From assembly GCA_905215325.1 (NCBI GenBank), contig CAJMPP010000023.1:1-41411 (forward strand): a DNA stretch of 41,411 nt. Direction: 5' to 3'. Under the pieces are notes generated by a model that was not told where the DNA came from, searched no databases, and worked only from the letters and a program-made list of their open reading frames with translations. Source of the stretch: an uncultured bacterium (GTDB taxonomy: Bacteria > Actinomycetota > Coriobacteriia > Coriobacteriales > Eggerthellaceae). Of this stretch, positions 15,372-23,422 are shown piece after piece (position 1 is the first letter of the stretch; every line of letters starts with the position of its first letter). The position numbers and the translations under genes are program-made.

Positions 15372-16370
15372 CTACTTCAGGCACCTGCACAACCATTGGT
15401 TGCCGGTGTTGGCGGCGTGGGGGCAGCCGATGCAGGTGGGCGCATCGCAGAGCTGCGCGCTCTCGAGCGCGCCGCAGAAATCCCGCAGGTCAAGCGCGGG
15501 GTTTGCGGCATCGGGTTGCGCTCCAGCGGTGATGCTTTCCGGTGCGTCCGCTTCCGCCACGCTCGCGTTTGCCGAGCCCGCTTCCGGCGCGTCCGCTTCC
15601 GCTGGGTTCTCTCCCGCTCCCGCATCTGCCAGCTGCATTGCGCGCACCACCATGCTGGCGAACTGGCGCATGCCCAGATTCGTGGGGTGCGTGCCCTCGA
15701 GCGAATCGTAGTCGCGACCGAACGCTCGCACGTTGGCGACGCGGCAGCCTTCGGCCGCAGCGGCCTCGCGGATGGCGGCGTTGTATTCGTCCAGATGATG
15801 GCCGCGCAGGCGGTAGCAGAATTCGGGATGATCGACGCCGCGCGTGCGACCGGGCAGCAGCGTGATGCAATACACCGCGGCCTTAGGGGCGGCTGCGCGG
15901 ATGTTGCGCAACATGGTTCGGTATGCCGCGCCGAAACGCTCCACGGCGTTGGCGGGCGCGGCGCCGGCTACCTGCTCGGGAACGGTTGCCGGGTCGATGC
16001 AGCGCGGCATGGCATGGCTGTGGCCGGCGGCCTGCGCTTCGGCGCCGCCCCAGCCGTAGTCGTTGATGCCGATGAACACGAGCACCACATCGGGCGCCTG
16101 GCCGTCGGGCCCCAGCAGGGCGGCAGCGCGTTCGGGGCTGCTGGCGGCGGGGAAGCCCGCGCCTTCGACCATGCTGCCTGACCAGGCGCTATCGGCAAGC
16201 ACGGTTCCGCCGAGTGCCCGCACCGCGTGCGACCACCACGTGTCCTCGGGACGCAGCACGCCGGATCGCTCCAAGCGCTCATCGTTGTAGAACAGCGTGT
16301 AGCCATCGGGCACGCACCCCTCGAAGGTGCTGATGGAATCGCCCATGATAGAGAACGTTTTCGCGGGCAT
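15372..16370 (-). CDS. SGNH/GDSL-family hydrolase with Cys-rich tail
   Basis: 332 residues from the ATG at 16370, preceded by AAGGAAGG; in-frame starts upstream lack a ribosome-binding site. Block I (GDS, nucleophile S12), block III (GINDYG) and block V (THP near 245) give the SGNH catalytic set, so it is an esterase or acetyl-hydrolase of unknown substrate. There is no signal peptide, so it is probably cytoplasmic. After residue 260 an Ala/Glu/Pro-rich linker leads to a C-terminal 40-residue segment with seven cysteines, which is not part of the usual fold and may bind metal. It is convergent with the anti-sigma gene. Confidence 0.87.
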   Translation of the reverse strand: MPAKTFSIMGDSISTFEGCVPDGYTLFYNDERLERSGVLRPEDTWWSHAVRALGGTVLADSAWSGSMVEGAGFPAASSPERAAALLGPDGQAPDVVLVFIGINDYGWGGAEAQAAGHSHAMPRCIDPATVPEQVAGAAPANAVERFGAAYRTMLRNIRAAAPKAAVYCITLLPGRTRGVDHPEFCYRLRGHHLDEYNAAIREAAAAEGCRVANVRAFGRDYDSLEGTHPTNLGMRQFASMVVRAMQLADAGAGENPAEADAPEAGSANASVAEADAPESITAGAQPDAANPALDLRDFCGALESAQLCDAPTCIGCPHAANTGNQWLCRCLK

Positions 16371-16785
16371 GCCCGACCGCCTTCCTTGCGTTATCCGTAA
16401 TCGCGCCCCGGCGTCGTGCATCGGGGCTGCTTTTGTCCGGTAGCACATGGTAGCAAAACCTCGCGCACGCTCTGTTAACAGTCTATGTAGGCTCGAATCT
16501 TATGCTGACTTTCCCGGCTCGTCCCACCCTTCGCCAGCGCCGCCTTCGCCATCAGGATAACCCCAGGTGAACCGCATAAAAACTTGTGTGCAACCAGTGG
16601 ATGCCGCAGACTGTCCCCTTGACGTTGTACGAATTTAGTTGTACAATTATACGAACCACGCACTCACACTAGCTGCGCCGGCGGAGTCCGGCGCAGCGCT
16701 GGTAATCGCCGCGGGGAGCAACGGCCGGCCAATCGGCCGTCCGCCCGTTTTCCCGTGCAGCGAAGCGGGACGATCGGAGGTTGCA
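16371..16785. other. intergenic region with the toxin-antitoxin promoter
   Basis: 415 bp between the divergent SGNH hydrolase and antitoxin genes. The right part holds a sigma-70 promoter (16619-16647) and two perfect hairpins in the antitoxin leader: CTGCGCCGG with its complement at 16673-16696, and ACGGCCG with its complement at 16721-16740. The left part (16371-16610) shows nothing beyond a weak GCCCCG/CGGGGC hairpin. Confidence 0.55.
16619..16647 (+). promoter_or_regulatory. sigma-70 promoter with TTGTAC repeats, upstream of toxin-antitoxin pair
   Basis: TTGACG, 17 bp, then TACAAT. Inside it TTGTAC occurs twice 15 bp apart, the second as the palindrome TTGTACAA overlapping the -10 box. 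Such repeats suit autoregulation by the antitoxin complex, though this is inferred. Confidence 0.65.
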
Positions 16786-17154
16786 ATGGGCGAGGCAATG
16801 GTCACCGGCCGCATGGCGCCCGGCAAGAAGCGCCGCGGCGGCCTTGTGCTGCAGCGGGAGGGCCTCACGGCCTCCCAGGCCATCAACCGCATGTACGACA
16901 AGCTCATCGAGAACGGCGACGCGTCGTTTCTCACGGGCATCGTGGCGGCGGAGGACGAAGCGGCCTGGGATAACGCCGTGGAGTTCGTCGATTCCCTCTC
17001 CGAACCCGTATCCGACGGCGTATCCGAGGCCGTTGATGAAGCATCCTCGGAGCTGGTCGACAGCGCCTTCGAGCACGGCAACCTGCCGGCCGACGGCCCG
17101 GACCTTGCGGCCATCGCCCGCGCCGCTCGATTCTCCTCGCGGGGGGTGATCTAA
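16786..17154 (+). CDS. RelB/DinJ-like antitoxin
   Basis: 122 residues from the ATG at 16786, with GGAGG 5 nt before. A basic N-terminus (PGKKRRGG) is followed by a segment like the RelB/DinJ ribbon-helix-helix helices (GLTASQAINRMYDKLIENGD, about 26-45). The C-terminal half is acidic, as expected for the part that wraps the toxin. It is directly followed by a PIN-domain gene with a 1-nt gap. The pairing makes it a type II antitoxin with DNA-binding, self-repressing activity. Its length exceeds that of typical RelB proteins (80-95 residues). Confidence 0.75.
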   Translation: MGEAMVTGRMAPGKKRRGGLVLQREGLTASQAINRMYDKLIENGDASFLTGIVAAEDEAAWDNAVEFVDSLSEPVSDGVSEAVDEASSELVDSAFEHGNLPADGPDLAAIARAARFSSRGVI

Positions 17155-17155
17155 C

Positions 17156-17620
17156 ATGCCCCAGGCCCGTGTCCTGCTTGGTACCGAAGTCGTCATGGAC
17201 TTCATGAACGAGCGCCAACCGTTCTACCAACAAACGCGCATGCTCATGGTGGCCGGCCGCGTGGGCGAGTTCGACCTGTGGGTAACCGCCTCTCAGGTGG
17301 TCGACCTCGTCTACCTGCTCTCCGAAGGCGGCAAGCCCGAGCTGCTGCCGCGCGCCATGGAACGCATCCGCGGCCTGCGCACCTTCGTGCAGGTGGCGGA
17401 CCTCACCGCCGCGAACGTCGACCGCATGCTGGCCTCGTCGGGGCAAAACCCCGAGGGCCAGCTCATGGTCAACGCCGCCATCGACCTGCGGGCGGACTTC
17501 CTGCTCACGCATGATCCGGACGGCCTGGAAAACGGTCTGGTCAAGGTCATGAACGTGCCGGGCATGTTCGAATGGCTGTGCGAGAACCGCGATCTGGACT
17601 ACACGCAAATCGAGATTTAG
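17156..17620 (+). CDS. PIN-domain toxin with a substituted catalytic Asp
   Basis: 154 residues from the ATG at 17156. The family normally starts with a strand ending in DTN, where the Asp binds the metal. Here the matching sequence is RVLLGTEVVMDF, with Gly at position 9. The later acidic positions (D in VVDLVYLL, D in LRADFLLTHDPD) are kept. PIN toxins are Mg2+-dependent RNases that cleave tRNA, rRNA or mRNA. Loss of the first Asp may weaken or abolish cleavage, or D15 may compensate. Fold assignment is moderate to good. Confidence 0.72.
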   Translation: MPQARVLLGTEVVMDFMNERQPFYQQTRMLMVAGRVGEFDLWVTASQVVDLVYLLSEGGKPELLPRAMERIRGLRTFVQVADLTAANVDRMLASSGQNPEGQLMVNAAIDLRADFLLTHDPDGLENGLVKVMNVPGMFEWLCENRDLDYTQIEI

Positions 17621-17651
17621 CGAAGGCGTCCCGCTGTCACCTTCCTGTCAC

Positions 17652-17679
17652 TTGACACTCCCAAGCGCCAGACTACAAT
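17652..17679 (+). promoter_or_regulatory. sigma-70 promoter of htpG
   Basis: TTGACA (17652-17657), a 16-bp spacer, then TACAAT (17674-17679). It predicts a start near 17686, inside the CIRCE element. Confidence 0.8.
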
Positions 17680-17684
17680 CGAAA

Positions 17685-17711
17685 TTAGCACTCAAGCTGT
17701 GAGACTGCTAA
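17685..17711 (+). promoter_or_regulatory. CIRCE operator (HrcA site)
   Basis: TTAGCACTC, 9 bp, then GACTGCTAA. The consensus is TTAGCACTC-N9-GAGTGCTAA, so only one base differs. It overlaps the predicted start of transcription, the usual place for HrcA repression. Confidence 0.9.
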
Positions 17712-17713
17712 CG

Positions 17714-17736
17714 CGCCCCGCACCTGCGGGGCGTTT
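17714..17736 (+). terminator. hairpin with TTT in the htpG leader
   Basis: CGCCCCGCA and TGCGGGGCG form a perfect 9-bp stem with a 2-nt loop, followed by TTT. It lies just after the CIRCE element and 142 bp before the htpG start. It could terminate the toxin message, or attenuate the htpG message. Confidence 0.5.
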
Positions 17737-17878
17737 CATTCGCCGGGGCATGCACGGCCCGGCGCTTCGCCTGCGGGCGGGCGTCGCAAGCCGGCACCGC
17801 CGCAGGTAAACGAAGTGCCCGCGCGCCGCGCGGCCGGTCCCGCAGCACCGAAGCACGAACGGAAAGGAAGCGCCGCAC

Positions 17879-19834
17879 ATGCGCAAGTTCAAGACAGAGA
17901 GCAAGAAGCTGCTCGACCTGATGATCAACTCCATCTACACCAACCGCGAGATCTTCCTGCGCGAGCTCATCTCCAACGCGTCGGACGCCGTGGACAAGCT
18001 GTACTTCAAAAGCCTCACCGATTCCAGCATCCAGCTGACGAAGGACCAGCTCGGCATCGACGTCGCCTTCGACAAGGACGCCCGCACCATCACCGTGTCC
18101 GACAACGGCATCGGCATGACGCAGGAGGACCTGGACCGCAACCTGGGCACCATCGCCCATTCCGATTCCATGGCCTTCAAGCAGGAGAACGCCGAGCAGC
18201 AGGGCGACGACGTCGACATCATCGGCCAGTTCGGCGTGGGCTTCTACAGCGCGTTCATGGTGGCCAAGTCCGTGCGCGTGGTGTCGAAGGCCTACGGCAG
18301 CGATCAGGCCTGGGCCTGGGAATCCGACGGCGTTGAGGGCTATACCATCGAGGAGGCCCAGCGCGAGGGCAACGGCACCGACATCATCCTCACGCTCAAG
18401 GACAACACCAACGAGGAGAACTTCGACCAGTTCCTCAGCGAGTACGGCCTGAAGGACCTCATCAAGCGCTACAGCAACTACGTGCGCTATCCCGTGCGCA
18501 TGGAGGTTTCGAAGTCCCGTCAGAAGCCCAAGCCCGAGGACGCCGGCGACGACTACAAGCCCGAGTACGAGCAGTACACCGAGGTCGAGACCATCAACTC
18601 CATGGTGCCGATCTGGAAGCGCAGCAAGTCCGACGTACAGCAGGAAGAGTACAACGAGTTCTACAAGCAGACCTTCCACGACTTCACCGACCCGGCCGCT
18701 ACGTTCTCCATCCACGCCGAGGGCGCGCTGTCCTACGACGCGCTGCTGTTCATCCCCGGCCGCGCGCCGTACGACCTGTACAGCAAGGACTACAAGAAGG
18801 GCCTGGAGCTGTACAGCTCCAACGTGCTGATCATGGAGAAGTGCGAGGACCTGCTGCCCGACCACTACAACTTCGTCCGCGGCGTCGTGGACAGCCAGGA
18901 CCTCACGCTCAACATCTCGCGTGAGACGCTGCAGCAGAACAACCAGCTGCACGCCATCGCCCGCAAGGTGGAGAAGAAGGTCACGAGCGAGCTGAAGAAG
19001 ATGCTGAAGAACGACCGCGCCGCCTACGAGAAGTTCTTCGAGGACTTCGGCCGCGGCCTGGAGTACGGCATCTACACCAGCTACGGCATGCTCAAAGACG
19101 AGCTGGCCGACCTGCTGCTGTTCTACAGCGCCAAGGAGCAGAAGATGGTCACGCTGGCCGAGTACCTCGAGGCCATGCCCGCCGACCAGAAGTCCATCTA
19201 CTACGCCGCCGGCGACAGCATCGACCGCCTGGCCAAGCTGCCCATCGTGAACGCGGTGCTCGGCAAGGGCTACGACGTGCTGCTGTGCACGAAAGACGTT
19301 GACGAGTTCTGCTTCCAGGCCATGATGACCTACGGTCCCGAGGCCGAGCAGGATGCCGAGGGCAAGGGCATCGAGGGCACCGGCCCCAAGGAGCTCAAGA
19401 ACGTGGCGTCGGGCGACCTGGACTTCGCCTCCGAGGAGGAGAAGAAGGAGGCCGAGGAAGCCGAGAAGGACAATGAGGCCCTGTTCGCCGCCATGAGGGA
19501 GCAGCTCGGCGACGCAGTCACCAAGGTGGCCGTGTCCACGCGCCTGACCGATGCGCCGTCCGCCGTCACCACCGAGGGCCCCGTGTCGCTTGAGATGGAA
19601 CGCCTCATGTCGCAGATGCCTGATGGCATGGGCGAGGTGAAGTCGCAGCGCGTGCTCGAGCTGAACGCGAAGCACCCGGTGTTCCAGGTGCTCAAGGACG
19701 CCCAGTCCGCCGGCGATGCCGAGAAGGTGAAGCTCTACACCGAGATCCTGTACGATCAGGCGCTCATCGTCGAGGGCATGCCCATCGCCGACCCGGTCGC
19801 CTACGCGAACGCGGTCACGAAGCTGATGGCCTAA
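17879..19834 (+). CDS. htpG: chaperone HtpG (bacterial Hsp90)
   Basis: 651 residues from the ATG at 17879, with AAAGGAAG upstream. The N-terminal GHKL ATPase domain has the usual motifs: NREIFLRELISNASDA at about 22-37, DNGIGMT near 75-81, and GQFGVGFYSAFMV at about 117-129. The middle domain and C-terminal dimerisation domain follow. An acidic, Lys/Glu-rich insert (residues about 500-545) sits before the C-terminal domain. HtpG refolds client proteins under stress in the cytoplasm using ATP. The CIRCE element shows heat-shock repression by HrcA, which is not the usual control of htpG in Bacillus. Confidence 0.98.
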   Translation: MRKFKTESKKLLDLMINSIYTNREIFLRELISNASDAVDKLYFKSLTDSSIQLTKDQLGIDVAFDKDARTITVSDNGIGMTQEDLDRNLGTIAHSDSMAFKQENAEQQGDDVDIIGQFGVGFYSAFMVAKSVRVVSKAYGSDQAWAWESDGVEGYTIEEAQREGNGTDIILTLKDNTNEENFDQFLSEYGLKDLIKRYSNYVRYPVRMEVSKSRQKPKPEDAGDDYKPEYEQYTEVETINSMVPIWKRSKSDVQQEEYNEFYKQTFHDFTDPAATFSIHAEGALSYDALLFIPGRAPYDLYSKDYKKGLELYSSNVLIMEKCEDLLPDHYNFVRGVVDSQDLTLNISRETLQQNNQLHAIARKVEKKVTSELKKMLKNDRAAYEKFFEDFGRGLEYGIYTSYGMLKDELADLLLFYSAKEQKMVTLAEYLEAMPADQKSIYYAAGDSIDRLAKLPIVNAVLGKGYDVLLCTKDVDEFCFQAMMTYGPEAEQDAEGKGIEGTGPKELKNVASGDLDFASEEEKKEAEEAEKDNEALFAAMREQLGDAVTKVAVSTRLTDAPSAVTTEGPVSLEMERLMSQMPDGMGEVKSQRVLELNAKHPVFQVLKDAQSAGDAEKVKLYTEILYDQALIVEGMPIADPVAYANAVTKLMA

Positions 19835-19850
19835 GCTCATTCCGAATGTG

Positions 19851-19886
19851 AAGCCTGCCGGCCCTCAACAGGGCCGGCAGGCTTTT
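19851..19886 (+). terminator. strong terminator after htpG
   Basis: AAGCCTGCCGGCCCT pairs with its complement over 15 bp around a CAAC loop, and the T-rich tail begins at once. Confidence 0.9.
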
Positions 19887-19905
19887 GTATTATGATGTTC
19901 ACACT

Positions 19906-20043
19906 ATGCAGAAGAGCATCCACGACATATTGCAGATGATCGAAACGCCGCTTATCAGCTTCACGGTGGTGGTGCTGAGCTGCGTGTGCTTCCTGCTGTC
20001 GCTGTGGATCATCATGATCTTGGTTAGGCTCGTGGTGGGATGA
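19906..20043 (+). CDS. 45-residue single-span membrane peptide
   Basis: An ATG at 19906 opens a 46-codon frame ending in TGA at 20041. The translation begins MQKSIHDILQMIETP and then has a hydrophobic helix of about 28 residues, ending in RLVVG. There is no ribosome-binding sequence before the ATG. A TATGAT -10 box at 19891-19896 would start transcription within a few bases of it, so the message may be leaderless. It lies 49 bp before trkH and might be a small accessory of the transporter. I do not recognise a family. Confidence 0.55.
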   Translation: MQKSIHDILQMIETPLISFTVVVLSCVCFLLSLWIIMILVRLVVG

Positions 20044-20092
20044 GCTTGCAACGGCACATCTCGCGCGCCGGGCGGCGGGGATAGGCACCGCT

Positions 20093-21628
20093 ATGTGGCA
20101 GCGCTTCACATGGTATGACGTCAGGGTCATCGGCCATTATCTGGGCATGCTGGTGCTTTTCTCGTCCGTGGCGCTTATCGTGCCGCTGGTCACCGCCATC
20201 GTGTTCCGCGAATGGATTCCTGCAAGCCATTACCTTCTTTCCATAGGGTTATCGCTCATCGTCGGGTCGGCGTTGCGTTTCCTGCGCATCGAGCCCGGGC
20301 GCCTGAACCGCCAGCAGGCGTTGGTGGTCACGGGCCTGGCGTGGGTGGTCCTGGCGTTCATGGCCACCATCCCGCTGTACCTTTCGGGCCACTACAACAC
20401 GTTTTTGGACGCCATGTTCGACGGCGTCTCGGGCATCACCACCACAGGCGCCAGCATCATCTCCGACCTTGACCACCTGTCCTATGCCGACAGCATGTGG
20501 CGCTTCATCATGATCTTGCTCGGCGGCTTGGGCCTGGTCGTGGTGGCGCTGTCGTTCGGCCTGTTCGGCAAGCGCTCGGGCGCCAGCCTGTACATGTCCG
20601 AAGGCCGCAGCGAGCACGTGGTCCCCAACATCGTGCAAACCGCCCAGTTCATCGCAAAGCTGTCGCTGGGCTTCATCTGCGTGGCCACCGCCGTTCTGGC
20701 CGTCATGTGCGCGTTCGCCGGCATGGAGGCGCCTCGCGCGTTCCTCAACGGCTTGTGGCTGGCCATCTCCAGCTTCTGCACCGGCGGCTTCTCCCCCATG
20801 AGCACGTCCATCCTGTACTACCATTCGTTCCCCATCGAAGTGGTGCTCATGCTGCTCATGATCATCGGATCGGTGAACTTCGTGCTGCACTCCGAGCTGT
20901 GGAAGGGGCACCTGAACGTGTACTTCCGCGACATGGAGATCCGCACCATGTTCATCTGGATCGCCGTGATGACCCTGGTGTTCGCCGCGTCGGTCTCGGC
21001 AAGCTCGGATTTCTCGAACCTGGCCACCATGATGCGCCGCGGCGTGTTCCTCATCGTGTCGGCGTTCTCCACCACGGGCTTCCAGAACGTCACCACCAAC
21101 CAGCTGACCACGTCGCTGACCTCGGGTGCGTTCCTGGTCATCGCCGCGCTCATGTGCGTGGGCGGCGGCGCCGGCTCCACGTCGGGCGGCATCAAGTTCA
21201 ACCGCATGGGCCTGATCATCAAGTCGCTTGTGGCCACGGTGAAGGAGACGCTGGCGCCCGACTCGGCGCGCGTGGTCGTCTCGTACTACCACCTGGGAAG
21301 GCGCATCCTGTCGCCTGAAGTGGTCAAGCAGGCCATGACCGTGTTCGTGCTGTACGTGGTCACCTACGCCGTGGGCGCGCTCGTGGGCATCGCGCACGGC
21401 TACGACGCCACGCAGTCCATCTTCGAATCGGTTGCCATGGCCTCCAACGGCGGCATCTCGTCAGGCGTGTGCTCCCAGGGCATGCCCGCGTCGCTTGAGC
21501 TGTTCTACATGCTGGAGATGTGGGCCGGCCGTCTGGAGTTCCTCACGCTGATCGCGCTCATCGTCGAGGTCGTGGTGACGCTCGATCCGCGCAGGGTGGT
21601 AAGGAACAGGCTGGTGAGGCGCTCATGA
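20093..21628 (+). CDS. trkH: TrkH/KtrB-type potassium uptake protein
   Basis: 511 residues. Selectivity-filter-like repeats GVSGITTTGAS, SSFCTGGFS, SAFSTTGFQ and SVAMASNGGIS mark the four pore loops of the Trk/Ktr/HKT family. It should carry K+ (with Na+ or H+ coupling) across the cytoplasmic membrane. TrkH normally needs the cytoplasmic NAD-binding partner TrkA, which is not in this window. The last codons overlap the next gene (ATGA), so the two are translationally coupled. The start ATG lacks a strong ribosome-binding site (GGCGGGGATAGG). Confidence 0.93.
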   Translation: MWQRFTWYDVRVIGHYLGMLVLFSSVALIVPLVTAIVFREWIPASHYLLSIGLSLIVGSALRFLRIEPGRLNRQQALVVTGLAWVVLAFMATIPLYLSGHYNTFLDAMFDGVSGITTTGASIISDLDHLSYADSMWRFIMILLGGLGLVVVALSFGLFGKRSGASLYMSEGRSEHVVPNIVQTAQFIAKLSLGFICVATAVLAVMCAFAGMEAPRAFLNGLWLAISSFCTGGFSPMSTSILYYHSFPIEVVLMLLMIIGSVNFVLHSELWKGHLNVYFRDMEIRTMFIWIAVMTLVFAASVSASSDFSNLATMMRRGVFLIVSAFSTTGFQNVTTNQLTTSLTSGAFLVIAALMCVGGGAGSTSGGIKFNRMGLIIKSLVATVKETLAPDSARVVVSYYHLGRRILSPEVVKQAMTVFVLYVVTYAVGALVGIAHGYDATQSIFESVAMASNGGISSGVCSQGMPASLELFYMLEMWAGRLEFLTLIALIVEVVVTLDPRRVVRNRLVRRS

Positions 21629-22206
21629 TGCGAAAGGGAATGGCCGCAGCGGCGCTGGCGTTCGCGTTGGCGCTCCCCGCGTTCGCGTGCCCGCAGGCCG
21701 CGTTCGCCGACGAGCCGGCTGAAGGCGAAAACGCCGTCAACGTCACGCAGCTGCCCGACAGCTCGTTCATCTACGACACATCCATCACGGACCTGAGCAT
21801 GGCTGATACCTATTACGACAAGCAGACGGTGCAGGTCACCGGCGAGGTGGTGGGCGATCGCATCACCGCCGGCGACGGCCGCCATTGCTGGCTGCAGCTG
21901 GCATCGCCTTCCGATTCGTCCACGGTGTCCGTTTACCTTACCAACGAGTCCGCCGACAAGGTGGACACGTACGGCACCTATGGCCGCAAGGGCACCACGC
22001 TGCAGGTGCGCGGCACGTTCAATCTGGCGTGTCCCGACCACGACGGCGCATCCGATCTGCATGCGCAGGTGGTGACGGTCACGGAGAAGGGCAAGGCCAC
22101 CCCCGACGAGTTCAACATCAACGCGTTCATCCCGGGCGCGGTCACCGTCATGATCGGCCTGGCCATGATGGTGGTGTTCTATCTGCTGCGCGAACGCCAG
22201 CGATAA
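21625..22206 (+). CDS. exported, membrane-anchored hypothetical protein, OB-fold-like
   Basis: 193 residues from an ATG overlapping the trkH stop codon. A Sec signal peptide ends near AAFADEP (about residue 30). The central part (about 60-150) is beta-rich, with VTGEVVGDRI...CWLQLAS and LQVRGTFNLAC, a pattern seen in OB-fold (tRNA-anticodon-like) exported domains. A transmembrane helix lies at about 168-188, followed by RERQR. The order suggests an outward-facing domain held by the C-terminal helix. The function is unknown; coupling to trkH hints at a link to transport. Confidence 0.75.
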   Translation: MMRKGMAAAALAFALALPAFACPQAAFADEPAEGENAVNVTQLPDSSFIYDTSITDLSMADTYYDKQTVQVTGEVVGDRITAGDGRHCWLQLASPSDSSTVSVYLTNESADKVDTYGTYGRKGTTLQVRGTFNLACPDHDGASDLHAQVVTVTEKGKATPDEFNINAFIPGAVTVMIGLAMMVVFYLLRERQR

Positions 22207-22224
22207 GGCTACAAGGAGGAGAGC

Positions 22225-23235
22225 TTGCAGAGAGCGCAGGTTGTGAAACTGGACCGCGGGTATCCGCTCGTGCGATGCGAGGACGGGCGCCTTGTGCGCT
22301 GCGAACATGCAACGGCCCTGGTCAAAGGGGAGAAGGTACGCGCCGTCATCGGCGATTTCGTCGAGGTGAACGCGCCGGAGGGTCACGACAAGGGCATCAT
22401 CGAGTCCATCTGCCCGCGCGAACGCGCCTTCGTGCGCAAAGATCCCACCGAGCGTGCCGTCCCCCAGGTGCTGGCGGCGAACTTCGACCGCGTTATCCTG
22501 GCCCAGCCGCTGGCCGAGGTGAACCTGCGCCGTCTGGAGCGCGAGCTGGTGCTGGCGTACGAGACCGGCGCCGCCGTCACGGTGGTGCTCACGAAGGCCG
22601 ATCTGGCCGAGAGCGAGGAGCAGGTGGAGCAGGTGGCCGACCGCGTCCGCGCGCTGGCGGGCCCCGACGTGCGCACGCTGGTGGTGTCTGACGGCAACGC
22701 GGAAAGCGTGGAGGCCGTGCGCGCCCTCATGGCCCCCGGTACCACCACGGTGCTGGTGGGGAAGTCGGGCGTGGGGAAGTCCAGCCTGGTCAACATGCTC
22801 GTCGGCGAAGAGGTGCAGGAAACGGGCACGGTGCGCGAGGGCGACGGCAAGGGCCGCCACACCACGGTCAGCCGCGAGATGGTGGCCATCCCCGGCGGCG
22901 GGTACGTGGTGGACATGCCCGGCGTGCGCGGCTTGGGGCTGTGGGACGCCGACGCGGGCATCGGCGCGGCGTTCGCCGACATCGAGCAGGCGGCGCAACA
23001 GTGCCGCTTCCGCGACTGCAAGCATGAGAACGAACCGGGCTGCGCCGTGCGCGCCGCCGTCGAGTCCGGCGAGATAGCCCCCGAACGATTCGCCAGCTAT
23101 CAGGCGCTCAAGCAGGAGGCGGCCACGTTGCGCGATCGCCGCGAGGAGGCCCGCCGCATGCGCGGCGAGAAGGCCAGCGACAAGAAGCGCGGCGGCCAGG
23201 GAGGCCGCCCGAGCCGCGGCAAGCGTCGCCGCTAA
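22225..23235 (+). CDS. rsgA: ribosome small-subunit GTPase RsgA (YjeQ)
   Basis: 336 residues from a TTG at 22225 with AAGGAGGAG 7 nt before. The order is OB-fold (1-70), a circularly permuted GTPase with TKADL (G4) before GKSGVGKSS (G1, about 178-186) and DMPGVRG (G3). A zinc-binding C-terminal domain follows (CRFRDCKHENEPGC). RsgA checks late 30S subunit maturation. The tail after 300 is highly basic (KKRGGQGGRPSRGKRRR) and longer than in many homologues, which may add rRNA contact. Confidence is high. Confidence 0.96.
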   Translation: MQRAQVVKLDRGYPLVRCEDGRLVRCEHATALVKGEKVRAVIGDFVEVNAPEGHDKGIIESICPRERAFVRKDPTERAVPQVLAANFDRVILAQPLAEVNLRRLERELVLAYETGAAVTVVLTKADLAESEEQVEQVADRVRALAGPDVRTLVVSDGNAESVEAVRALMAPGTTTVLVGKSGVGKSSLVNMLVGEEVQETGTVREGDGKGRHTTVSREMVAIPGGGYVVDMPGVRGLGLWDADAGIGAAFADIEQAAQQCRFRDCKHENEPGCAVRAAVESGEIAPERFASYQALKQEAATLRDRREEARRMRGEKASDKKRGGQGGRPSRGKRRR

Positions 23236-23264
23236 CACCTGCGACGTCCATGGCGTCTCCATCC

Positions 23265-23384
23265 GGTTGCCGGGCGGTTTCGCGCTCGCTTGCCAAAAAC
23301 GCTACAATATAAGGGTTAACCGAAAGCAACGCGCACGTCGGCGTGCGGCTGCTGCGCCCGGTCCATGGCCGCGGCCCGGCAACC
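23265..23384. repeat. 11-bp inverted repeat before the glycosyltransferase gene
   Basis: GGTTGCCGGGC at 23265-23275 is mirrored by GCCCGGCAACC at 23374-23384, about 98 bp apart. A TACAAT -10-like box lies between them near 23301. The role is unknown; it may be chance in GC-rich DNA. Confidence 0.35.
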
Positions 23385-23422
23385 CGCATTCGGCGTAAAC
23401 GGACCCGAAACAAAGGACGTGC

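Noticed and set aside
17708..19840. Long minus-strand open frame opposite htpG
   Set aside because: Antisense shadow; htpG motifs on the plus strand are unambiguous.
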